Positions 43,546 through 53,594 of a stretch of 64,000 bases of DNA are shown here, piece after piece. Origin of the DNA: Fomes fomentarius. Lineage: Eukaryota > Basidiomycota > Agaricomycetes > Polyporales > Polyporaceae. How positions within the stretch are numbered: the first letter of the stretch is position 1; every line of letters begins with the position of its first letter. A program made the translations under genes and the position numbers. Location: positions 1-64,000 of the forward strand of contig JABYQN010000002.1 in the NCBI GenBank assembly GCA_022606135.1, in the 5' to 3' direction. The notes under the pieces were generated by a model. It searched no databases. It was not told the origin of the DNA and worked only from the letters and a program-made list of their open reading frames with translations.

Positions 43546-46500
43546 CTATGGATCGGCATCAGCAAGCAAGCCAAAGAGAGAACGCTGGCCGCGCCGTCCG
43601 CTGCTCGTCGCTGCTTTCGGCGCGGTTGCCTTCTTGTCCTTCTTTTTGACTGGAATCCGCCTGAACGCGTCCTCCAGCCCGTCCACCGTCGCCCGCCACA
43701 CTTCTTCCGATGGCTCCCCTGCCGCCCTCCCACACAGCAGCCCGTGACAGCGCCCGCCCGACATCCTCCGCCCCGGACTCGTCGTCGCCGGCGCGACAAG
43801 GAGTACCTGCGCGAGCTGCTCGACCGCGTCCAGCGCACACAGCACCTGCGCGACCAGTTGCACATGTCGCTCGACCACCTCCACCCTCGACTCCGCCCCG
43901 TCCTCGCCTCCGGGTACGTCCCCAGTCAAGGACGCGAGGACGGCCTTTGCCTCTCGCTCCGTCCACCGCTCGGCCTGCCTCTCCTTCACTCCCGCACTCT
44001 CCCTCGCTCGCTTGTCCATCGCGCTAACCACCCAGCGCACCGCCAACACTCCCAGCACACTCTCATCCCTTAGCCCCGCCACCCGCTCCGTGTCCGATCC
44101 CAGTGCCCGCATCAGCAGTCTTCTCCGCTCCTTCCTCCCCCACAGCTGCGGTGGTATCTTCACGTCCGGTCCTTGGACCCACGCATCCTGGAGCAGTTCA
44201 TCCAAAGGCGAGACCACCACCTCCTCTCCCACCAGTCGCGTCCCTCGTCGCACGTATTCCTTCACAATCTTCGCCCGACCGACCACATCCTTCGCGTGCC
44301 CTCCCTGAGCCCTACCCAACTCACCATCCGTCCCGCTCTCCTCGTCCGACCCGTCCAGCTGCTTCAGCGCTCCCCGCAATCGCGCCAGCGGATCCTTCGT
44401 CACACGCCCTTCATCTTCCGAGCTCTCCTCCTCCACAACGTCCACCAACTCATCCTCGTCTTCATCCCTCTCTTCCCCCTGCTCTCCATCGCCATCTCCA
44501 TCTCCCTCTCCACCTCCCTCTTCGCCCTCCGCCTCAACCACGACCGGCAACCCAACGCCCCGATCCAGTACCGCATATGTCCACATTCGTACCCCTCGCC
44601 CGACGCTCCTCTGCACGCTCTCCTTGTCCGGATCTTCCAGGAACGTCCTCGGCCACATCGTCCCCGTCTGCAGTGCGTTCAAGATATGTGGGTCCAGTCG
44701 CCCGCGCCTGTACGCCCCCACGTACCGCTCCCGTACCTCTGCCTCCCCCTCACCCGCGCGGACATCGTCTTCATCTTCATCTTTGTCATTCTCGGGCACA
44801 GCCAGGGCATGGCGGACGTTCACCAACCCCGAGAGGCTCGCGAACAGCGGACACCCCTCGGCCACATGCAGCGGGCAGACGTCCGACACCCACCTCAGCC
44901 CCCCAGGTCCCCCGCCGTCCTCTTCACCATCCTCGTCCTCGAGTGCAGCGTTGCCATCCTCGGCCTTGGGAATCGCATATTGCAGCGTCGCCTCCGCGAT
45001 CCTCTCCACCACCGCCTCGCGTTCTCCCGTCGCGAACGTATCCAGCGGCCGGACAACCAACGCGCTCACCGCCGCATCGATCAGCTCCATGACGCTCCCG
45101 ATCGGCCTCTTCCCTTTCTTCTTCGCGCTCATTCCTCCGCCTGATCCTCTCGCGCCGCCAGCGAAAGCCGTCGCGAGGATCCCGCTCAACGTCCCCGCGA
45201 CCCTCTCAATCCTCTGCGCATGCGTCGTGCCCCGCTGGAAGAACAGTCTCTGCAGATTTCCGTTGCGGCCTTTTGAGCGGATCTCTGCCGTCGTCGCTGG
45301 GGGTGGGGCCGAGTCGTCCGACGCGGGCGAGCCAGTAAAGTCGTTGCCCAGGAACGCCCCGAGCAATGGGAGGAGCGAGATGGGTATCCCGAGGTGCGCG
45401 GCAATTGTGGATGGGTCGTATACTGCAAACGTTAGCGCGAGCTGGCCTTGGCCATGCTCTCCTTCGGCAGGAGCAGGATCCGAGTCCGAGAGAGCAGAGG
45501 GCGGGAGGATCCCCTTTCCCGCCTTCACATTCTGGCTTTGATGTGGTAGTTGGTCCGCGCCAGCTTGTCTCCCCGCCTTTCTCTTTCCTCTCCCCTTTCC
45601 CTTCCGTACAGTCTGGAACCCATCCTCGTCGTCGTCCCCCGCCACCGACGCCGAGTACACACTCGACTCCTCGTCCCACTGGCCCAGGCTCGTCGCACGA
45701 GCCGAGGGTGATGGAAAGAGCGAGGGAAGGGTGAGCGTCCAAAGCATCTCGTCGAGCGGCACGTAACCCTTGTATCCCTCTGCATTGAGCACGACGAAGT
45801 CCGAGTCGCGCCCCGCGACGTACGCCCCGAGCCTTCCCGCGAGCGCCACAGCGTATGGGTCGCCCTCTTCGTCCGCAAAGTGCACGTACAGCGGGCCTTT
45901 CCCTCCTCCTCCTTCTTTCCAGCTCGAGTCCCGTTCCACGTCCTCACCTACGGCGGGGCGTGCATCAGAGGAAGGGGATGAGAGCTCAGCTGCGAGCCCG
46001 ACGAGCGTGTCCACACAGACGCTATACGCGAGCGGGGGTAGCATCGCGGTCTCGCGCAGGAAGCGGGGCGCGGCGCGGCCTTGAGCGGAGGTGCGGAAGA
46101 AGAGCAGCCCCGCGCGAATAGTGTTTTCTGTGATGCGCGAGACGAGCGTCGGGAATTTGAGTGCGGGGTACGGGCCTGTTGGAACATGTCAGTGTGAGCG
46201 TGAGCGCCAGGAGCTAAGGGAGGCTTGTGGGACTCTGGTGTAGAATCGAACCCAAAAAGTTGTGATTCGGAATAGGAGGATAGAGCACGCTTGGATAGGA
46301 GCCGAGACGCCTGTGGCTGGGTGCCTACCGCAGTGCAACGGGACGGACCAGTGAAGAGCTCCCTGAATGCACACCAAACGAATAGAGTAGAACCCACACC
46401 CAAACACGTTGAACCGGATTGATCACGCACCATCGAACACAAAATGCAGCTCGAGCCCGACCTCGATCCACGCACGGACAACCTGTTCTACCAGCCCCGC

Positions 46501-46781
46501 GAACCGGGCGTACTCGCCGCCATACACCCACGGTAGCTCGGCAGACAGGACTACTTCGTATATGAACCTATGTAGATCCAGTGCACATGCACACATAGGT
46601 CTGTTTAACGAAAGAATGGGCACGAAGGCGGGGGAGGTACTCACGACCAGGCATCGACGACGAGCGGGATACGCTGCTGCGGCTGAGAACCTGAATTCGG
46701 ATGAAGCTGGGTAAGCTGGACGGAGCGAGAGAGAATGTGCTTGGTTTCGCGCAGGTAGGTGGTGAGGCCATGGACGCCCAT
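43546..46781 (-). CDS. Asteroid/ASTE1-like XPG-domain nuclease family protein, 967 aa
   Basis: Member of the FEN1/XPG-like superfamily, Asteroid branch; the human relative ASTE1 acts in DNA-end processing, and the role in fungi is not established. Three exons: 46781-46645, 46567-46431 and 46175-43546, giving 967 residues. The start MGVHGLTTYLRE is the conserved N terminus of XPG-type nucleases. It is followed by VVDAWSFIYEV, LPWVYGGEYARF, LHFVFDGPYPALKFP and, further on, the acidic site VHFADEEGDPYAVALAGRLG with GRDSDFVVLNAEGYKGYVPL. The remaining 600 residues are helical segments broken by acidic low-complexity stretches such as EGEEGGGEGDGDGDGEQGEE. Intron 2 is long (255 bp). The acidic residues expected for metal binding appear intact. 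Confidence 0.88.
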
Positions 46782-47659
46782 GCCATCGACGTCGGTAGAC
46801 AAGTTACTAGTTAGGATGATGTGAGTTAAAGAGAAGACCAAGTACGGGCGACATTATATAACATGACAGGAGTGGGACTCGAACCCACGGTCTGGAACGC
46901 CGGGCCGTGGGCGACGGTACCGGGTACTCCGAGCTCGAGTCCATGACTTGATTCCTTGTGCGTTGGACAGTGAACGTGAACACTCGCAAATGGACGCAAG
47001 TACCTGATTTCATGTGCGTGCCGTATCAGTACTCCTGTTGTGGGCAGCTCTTCAATCTCCCACTCCCCGCACCTTCCGTAACCCTCATCCAGCGCCGCGC
47101 TCAGCTGACGTTCTGCAGGCTAGCGCCCTCCACTGCATACTACTTAGTATAACTTACTACTTCAAGTCCTCTTCGATGTCGTCCTCTCAGACTCCAGTGA
47201 ACCTGGTCGACATGTTACGACATGCATCTCGACGTCCACTTGATTCGCGATGTCCGTACGTCAGCTCCTATCTGCTTATGTATTGAACTTTGCGCGCACG
47301 TTGAGCGTCACCTCAGTCGTGAGCGCTCCGCCCTGCAGTTGATTGATCGAACGTTGATGTCGGTATCTATCTCAGCGTGAGTGTGAGCTCGAGCGTTGCA
47401 AACTCTAAGTACAGCCATTGTCTTTTCTACTTTGCCACTCACCCGCATAGCTCCAATATAGAGACAGCACTTGCATCTCAGCCATCCCCTCATTCAATAG
47501 TGAGCCCCTTCGATCCATGTACCACTCACATCTCTCACCAACGCCAAGCTAGCACTATTCGTACCTCCGATACTCTTCGTTTCTGTGAGGTCATCCTTCT
47601 TCGAGTTTTCTACACTACTTATCTCTCTCTCAACGATTGCTAGACTCACTCCTATCAAA
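46782..47659. other. Divergent intergenic region with a B-box-like sequence
   Basis: It holds the promoters of the ASTE1-like gene (minus) and the HET gene (plus). On the minus strand near 46865-46892 lies GTGGGTTCGAGTCCCAC, a perfect T-arm/B-box shape, but no matching acceptor stem, D-arm or T-run terminator was found. No protein gene seen. Confidence 0.5.
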
Positions 47660-49615
47660 ATGCGCCTTCTAAACACCAAGACCTATCACGTCAAACATTT
47701 CATGGAGGATGACCGGCCACCCTATGCGATTCTATCACATAGGTGGGGTGATGAGGAGGTCACGTTCGCTGACATGAAGGACCTCAAGCTTGCCAGAAAG
47801 CGCAAAGGCTGGCTCAAGGTCGAAGAGTTCTGCCGAGTCGCTGCCCGTGACGGCTACGAGTGGGGCTGGGATGACACCTGCTGCATCGACAAGTCAAGTA
47901 GCGCCGAGCTCTCGGAAGCCATCAACTCGATGTACGCCTGGTACTCAGAGGCACAAGTCTGCTACGCCTTCCTCGATGATGTGCCCGACTCCAGCAGGCA
48001 AGATCCAACAGTGGAGGCTTCATCCTTCCGCAAGAGCAAGTGGTTCGAGCGCGGGTGGACGCTGCAGGAGCTTATCGCTCCCACCGTCGTCTTCCTGATG
48101 TCGCAGAACTGGCAGAGACTGGGAACCAAGCGCTTCTTTGCGGAGACCATCGAGCAGATCACGGGTATCGACCGTGCCGTCCTCATCCACGAGCGTTTCC
48201 TTGACGATGTCAGCGTCGCGCGCCGGATGTCGTGGGCAGCACGGCGACGCACAACACTAGTCGAGGACCGTGCCTACTCGCTCATGGGTATCTTTGGCGT
48301 CAACATGCCCACCATCTACGGCGAGAGGGAGAAGGCGTTCGTCCGTCTTCAGCTAGAGATCATTCGGCAGTCTCCCGACCAGAGCATCTTTGCCTGGGGC
48401 ACCATGATCGCATATCAAGACCTAGAGAATAACAAGAACTCTCTCTCCGACCATCACGAGTGGGCGTCTGGGTACCGATGCCTGCTCGCGTCGGAGCCAG
48501 GGTTATTCGCAAGTTGCGAGAACATCGAGCCCATCTCCATCGATGGCCTGAGTACCCAAGTCGGCGTTTCCATAGACTCTCCTGAGTTCTATCCCACAAA
48601 CTACGGTATCTCCATTCACCTCCCAATCCACACCGCTCCCACGAAGATACCGACACAGCTCGCACTTCTGGCATGTAGGGACTCGAGCAACGGTAACATC
48701 GTTGCCGTTCTCATTCGGCGCATGAAGGAGAGCCCGAATCGACATTACGTCGGGATGTACGGACTCAACCGGCCACTACGCCATCCCTGGCACCCATATT
48801 TCCGTGTGATCTCCATCCCCATCACTGTTCTGAACAAACCCCGCGTCATGCGCGTGTACCTCCATAGCCACAACGTGAACCCACAGCGCAGCCACGCTCA
48901 AGGCTTCGATGACAAGCAACTCGTCCTCCACGCCCCGGATAGCAAATCTCAGGCACGAGCGAAGCAGTACAGGTTCTTCTTCGAGGCCTGGCTTCTGAGA
49001 GACCTCTTGCACGTCGGGTTCCGTGTTGCGGGTTGGAATGATGATCAGGCTGCAAAGGACGGCTTCAAAGGGTGGACGCCCATGAGCTACTGGCGACAGC
49101 AAGATCAGCGACTATCGGTCACGTTTAGCTGGTCTCCTTCCATGCCCATCGGGCAGTATGTCCCGCGGTATGCAGTCATCCTCTTCCGGCGTAAGCGAAC
49201 ATCCTCCGCGTTTGCCGTGATCCTTGGCATATGGGGGACAGACCCCGATTTGTCCTGCTCAGTGGTGATCAAACTGTCCAAGGATGACTTGCCAGAGTGG
49301 AATGGAATGCACGACCATGATCTCGCGAAGAGCATATGGCATGCTGTTCAAGGGAGACCACTCTCTGACGGCAAAGTTGGAGGGCAGAGCTGGGAGAAGG
49401 GAACCCGGACTTTCTGGGACGCGCGCCAAGCGGGCAAGGTCAAGGTCTCATTGACTCCTTGGCTGACGCGGGAAGAGGCCAACGTCGTCGGGACAGACAC
49501 AATCACTTACTCTGTCGGGCTGGAACTCGAGATTGGCGATGCGATGTTGGAGAAGAGCAGTGACGCCGAGCGGGTCGAGGGTCTGTCGGGTCTGAGCTCT
49601 TTAGTTGCCCACTGA
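47660..49615 (+). CDS. HET-domain protein 1, 651 aa
   Basis: Heterokaryon-incompatibility (HET, PF06985-type) protein; family members trigger programmed death on non-self fusion. A single intronless frame. The start chosen is MRLLNTKTYH at 47660, which aligns with the start of the second HET gene; the frame is open 25 codons further upstream. HET landmarks: YAILSHRWGDEEVTF (residues 22-36), WGWDDTCCIDKSSSAELSEA (68-87), MYAWYSEAQVCYAFLDDV (91-108), WFERGWTLQELIAP (128-141) and RRMSWAARRRTT with EDRAYSLMGIFGVNMPTIYG. The usual WIDTCCID reads WDDTCCID here. The C-terminal half (for example YLHSHNVNPQRS) is also conserved in the 58 kb paralogue. No STAND/NB-ARC or WD repeats follow. Confidence 0.92.
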   Translation: MRLLNTKTYHVKHFMEDDRPPYAILSHRWGDEEVTFADMKDLKLARKRKGWLKVEEFCRVAARDGYEWGWDDTCCIDKSSSAELSEAINSMYAWYSEAQVCYAFLDDVPDSSRQDPTVEASSFRKSKWFERGWTLQELIAPTVVFLMSQNWQRLGTKRFFAETIEQITGIDRAVLIHERFLDDVSVARRMSWAARRRTTLVEDRAYSLMGIFGVNMPTIYGEREKAFVRLQLEIIRQSPDQSIFAWGTMIAYQDLENNKNSLSDHHEWASGYRCLLASEPGLFASCENIEPISIDGLSTQVGVSIDSPEFYPTNYGISIHLPIHTAPTKIPTQLALLACRDSSNGNIVAVLIRRMKESPNRHYVGMYGLNRPLRHPWHPYFRVISIPITVLNKPRVMRVYLHSHNVNPQRSHAQGFDDKQLVLHAPDSKSQARAKQYRFFFEAWLLRDLLHVGFRVAGWNDDQAAKDGFKGWTPMSYWRQQDQRLSVTFSWSPSMPIGQYVPRYAVILFRRKRTSSAFAVILGIWGTDPDLSCSVVIKLSKDDLPEWNGMHDHDLAKSIWHAVQGRPLSDGKVGGQSWEKGTRTFWDARQAGKVKVSLTPWLTREEANVVGTDTITYSVGLELEIGDAMLEKSSDAERVEGLSGLSSLVAH

Positions 49616-49751
49616 CACTTTCAGTCAGTCACTTCCTGCAATTGCTACCGCGTAGTCCGTTGTCAGCTCTCCTGTGTATGCGGCCTCATTCTGAGACGTG
49701 CGCTGCACTGCGCGCGCGCATTCACTTGTACTAGTACCACCACTGCACTGA

Positions 49752-50400
49752 ATGAAAGTGTCCATCAAGCCATCTAGTACGCGACCCAGGGAAGTCACCT
49801 ACGAGATCTGTTCGAACACTTCTCACCAGCCACGCCTCAGCGTGAGGCTAAGGCACTGCATACCACCGACCCCAGGCTTTCGCGACTGGTGGATTTCCCT
49901 GCGGGCAGCCGGCGTACCACCACAATCACAATCAGCGTGAGCGACGACTATCTGTGTTTCGCGCTACAATTGTATCTGATTCAATGGCTTCCTCGTAATC
50001 GGTGTCTCGGCACTCCATTCACCTGCCATTCACCTTGGAGCCCGCTACCCTCGGCGGGGTACACCAGCGCATGCAGCGTAGACCTATGTACCTACTGCAT
50101 ATAACAGATGCCACACTTCATCGCTGGATTCATCGTTCAGATGTCCGGCACGCAATCCTCTCATGGCATTTTCGCAGAGACCAAAGTTCTCGCTTCCCGA
50201 ACTCATCGCTCACTCTCCTCCCGTCAGATCCACAACCTCTGCGTCTTGGCCGAGCGCGCCAGTGATGTATGGATCTGGGTTGATACTTGCTGCATCGACT
50301 AGCGGGGTAGCACCGTACAATTTGAAGCTAATCACTCCATGTTCGAATGGTACGGGGGCCGCCGTGATGTGACTGCTGTGCTCCCAAGACATAAGATGGC
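49752..50400 (+). pseudogene. HET-domain gene relic
   Basis: Begins 136 bp after HET gene 1. Near 49780-49810 REVTYEICSNTS resembles the HET opening VTYAILSHTW. Around 50215-50302 HNLCVLAERASDVWIWVDTC followed by CID is an unmistakable HET core, immediately followed by a TAG stop. In the same frame after the stop EANHSMFEWYGG mirrors the AINSMYAWYSEA of the intact genes. The middle is out of frame and the 3' two-thirds are missing. It belongs to the type whose core reads WVDTCCID, so it is not a simple copy of gene 1 (WDDTCCID). Confidence 0.7.
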
Positions 50401-50494
50401 ATTGTATATTGACTGATTACATTTACAATACTACGAGGCTAATCTACGTCCTTGAACGCTCATGCTCACTGTGCTGCACAGAAGGAAGAGGCAT

Positions 50495-52100
50495 TCATGC
50501 ATATAGTATCACGCACCTCTGTGTAGGGTGGAGATCGAGGACGTTCAAGACCGGTGCATACTGTGTGTGGTCAGTTAGCTTCTGAGACATGCATGAGGGG
50601 TGGCAAAGATCTCACCAGCGGGAGGCTCAGCCTTGCAATGCGGCGCGCACGCTCCGCACAATCCGAGTCACCCGTCCCCGACAGGTGACTTGACCAGAAG
50701 GGCGTTGACTCGTCTACCTGTCTCCCTGCGTCCCATTGGTACGGCTTACTGGGAGCGGCAGGAGCCTGAGCAGTACGCGACGCGAACGTCGGATGCCACC
50801 AGGTGGGCTTATACTCGACGGGGCGGCTGGCCTTGCTGAGCATGTTCGTGGTACTAGAAGGGGGCGGTCTGAGGCAACGTGGGGAGTGCGCAGAAAGCAT
50901 GGAACGTACGTGGTATGAGTGCCAGCCAGGCCATACGACATGCATCATGAGGGGAGGTGATGGGGTATGTGGTCTCGTGCACGCCGTGGTTCTCGCCTAG
51001 AGGGCACGAGAACTTGGATTGGACAACTGCGCCACAGCGGTATACAGCGGCACATCGTCCAGGACAACCATCTGATACCCATGTGAGTGGTGATAGACTC
51101 GATTGGAGATCATGATAGAGCTCACCTGAGAGATGAGAATGTCCGCTACAGTCCGCGTCGAATGAACGAGGAGGGACTGGATGAGGTGTACCATGTCTTC
51201 ACCCTCGCTCTAGCTCCAGCCGTATAGACGTGTGTCTGAGAGGGCAGCTCAAGAAGAGCGTTGAAGAGGGGAGCGGACATGGTGGTACTGAAGAGAGAGC
51301 AGTCCGTCAACTGGCTCCGGTCTTATACCGACGCGGCTGGCAGCAGCCCGGCGGAGGCTGGACTGGATGTCACACCCTGGGGCCTCCTCGACTCTTTGGC
51401 GGGCGAACGCGAACAAGGGACGGACCATATCGGTTCCTCGGCGCTGTCTTCCTCTTGGCTGCATATCACCGCTGACGACCTCTTTCAGATGATAGAACCG
51501 ATCTTGGATAGGAGAACAGAGGGAGAACAGCGCCCACCGAGTACTAGGAATGATCACGGATGAATCGAGGATATTTACTCACAGTAATCTAGACGGACAG
51601 AAAGGCTCGGGTTCAAGTATCTTACGGTCATCTGGAGGGTGAAGATCAAGCGTGTGATCGCGGCCGTCGTGACTCGTGAGCATCTGCAACTTCGTTCTAG
51701 GGGTGAATGTTGACGACCACGTATTTACCTCGTGTCGGTACTTCTGTGACCGTGAAGAAGCCGCGCGACGTACCCATCTTCTTCGCTTATTCATGTAATG
51801 ACCAAGATATCCAGATATACACTACGACAATCGTATCCTCGGATGATGAAGTTGACACAAGATTGTCAGGTGCCAGAAGGACAGTCCTACAGAACACAAC
51901 GGTGCGAGCTGGGCTCGTATCCGTCCAAGAAGGAGCAAACAGTCACACCCCACATATGCGTACGAGCGCGTGGACACTGAGACCAGCTGAGCTCAACGTT
52001 CCCCCGCTCGTTGTAGCATTGCAGGCGTGATGCCTCAAACTCACTTTTGACTTAGATTCATGAGAGGGCTTTGTTTATGCAGATGCGGCATGGAGCACAG
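50495..52100 (-). CDS. Unassigned multi-exon coding region
   Basis: Several minus-strand exons look real, but I could not join them into one model or name the product. Clear pieces: about 51795-51590 (MNKRRRWVRRAASSRSQKY, then LDLHPPDDRK), 51557-51255 (TRWALFSLCSPIQDRFYHL, then ARQRVEEAPGCDIQSSLRR) and a stretch near 51190-51125 (MVHLIQSLLVHSTRTVADIL, ending at a GTGAGC donor). Then come 51070-51000 (VVLDDVPLYTAVAQLS), 50948-50610 (YKPTWWHPTFASRTAQAPAA, then DAGRQVDESTPFW and CAERARRIARLSLPL) and a last exon 50551-50495 (YAPVLNVLDLHPTQRCVIL, stop). Splice-like borders link the last two in phase. The region may be one gene or a decaying one. Confidence 0.4.
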
Positions 52101-52217
52101 TCTGGAGCCTCTGGTCATAGCCAGTCCAGTATACAGAAAACGCTGTACAGCAAGACCTGGACGGTGCACAAGACCCCTAGCCCGAGCATCTTGGCAAGCT
52201 GGTGTGACTCAGGATCC

Positions 52218-53354
52218 TCATCTGTCATCGAGCATTGCACGTCGGTTGCGACTCGGTATCAATGAACTATGCGGTACGCACCATCCGGTGATTCTATCTA
52301 TACCTATCATCCTGCACGCTGATATGCGACGCTCACTTGGGCGCCGTGTTCTCTGCAAGAATCCAGGATAAGGTCAACGAAGACTTTGCGACCATGTCGA
52401 TATAGCGCATAATGCCCTCGAAGATCTTCTTGGAGTCCGGCGGCGGGAAGAGCTCTTCGAAAGGATAGGTCGTGTTCAACCTACCTCACGTAGCCAATCA
52501 ACGCAACGTTAGATGGGAACAAGAACAGACGACAATTCATTGGAGGACACCGACCCATGTTTCTGACAATAGCCCTCGGGATCTTCCTTGTACATCGCCG
52601 CGTCAAACATGAATTGTGCAGCATCTCTACCGGCTTCGGCGTTGGCCGCGAGCTCATCTTTAGTGAGGTCATGGTTCCATGGACGGGTCCTGAGAGCCTC
52701 GTCGCATTTCTCGCGCAGATCTGGGTCGCGCTGGGCTAAGGCCGGGAAGTAGGTGATGAAGGTGTCATGGAGCGGGAAGTCGACGTCAGGGTCATAAGCG
52801 TCCCATAGGTAGTGGATGTGCTGGACAAGAGAAAACGGATAGAGTGAGGGAAGTGCAAAGACGATCAAGGGACATGGCGACAAACGAGCAAACAGCACGC
52901 GTGTATGTTGGTGCGGTAGACGGAGCGTTGTGCCGCCTTCAGGGAGGGTGTTGTACGGGCCTTGAGACGTTCAATGGCTGTGGGTGGAAGAAGCGTGGCG
53001 CCAGCGAGGAGATTGCTCATTGTCTCGATCTGAACCTTACGTATGATTTCGAGATGGACAAGGAGCCTGAGGAGGTTTGGGATTTCTTGGAGAACAAAGG
53101 ACGGCTCGAGGATGGCGCGGATGGCGTAGAGGATAACCGGAAGAGGAGGACAAGAGTCGGGCGGAACGCTCGGAAGAATCTTGGTGCACATGGTGTCTGT
53201 GTCTCGATCAGTGATACGCCCTCTGGGTAGGTGGAGGAGAACGAGTTTTACCGTAGAGGTCGCGATGAAGACTGTCGTCGCTGTAGTTGGTGTGGTCCAT
53301 CTGTTCAATGCGCTGAATAAGGAGCTCGAGACCAATGTTCGCGCTGGATGCCAT
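52218..53354 (-). CDS. Conserved alpha-helical protein of unknown function, 285 aa
   Basis: I do not recognise a named family. Five exons in phase: 53354-53252, 53196-52901, 52820-52555, 52480-52337 and 52266-52218. The protein is helical, with characteristic blocks PVILYAIRAILEPSFVLQEI, then PNLLRLLVHLEIIRKVQIET, YLWDAYDPDVDFPLHDTF, RTRPWNHDLTKDEL and EGIMRYIDMVAKSSLTLSWI. Intron 2 (52821-52900) must start with GC to keep the frame (CAC|GCGTGC...TCCAG|CAC). The last short exon is the least certain. It is divergent from the Bud4-like gene, with 240 bp between start codons, so the two may share a promoter. Confidence 0.65.
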
Positions 53355-53594
53355 GGCTTGAGAGAAAGGGAGAAGAAAGGAAGGCGAGGATGGTTAAGGG
53401 CGGAGCGCGTGGACAAACGATGGGGACAGGACACGATCACGTGAGAGGCGCGTTGTTGAACAAAGGACGTGGTGGGAAGCGGACATTCGCACGGTGTTTA
53501 AACCTCCTCAGACCCTCTCCGTCGCTGTCCCGCGCCTCGCGTGTCCGTTGTTCCGAGCTGCTCTCGCTTCCTCCCCTCCTCGTCGTCCAACGCG

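Noticed and set aside
44103..45541. Several long plus-strand frames, up to 329 codons
   Set aside because: Antisense to the ASTE1-like exon; Pro/Ser/Arg-rich composition is the complement of its acidic low-complexity coding.
46863..46950. tRNA-like sequence on the minus strand with a perfect T-arm (GTGGG TTCGAGT CCCAC) and 3' end TCCTGTCA
   Set aside because: No acceptor 5' strand (GACAGGA), D-arm, A box or T-run terminator in the right place. The only complementary ACAGGAG lies about 170 nt away, too far for a tRNA with a normal intron. At most a tRNA fragment.
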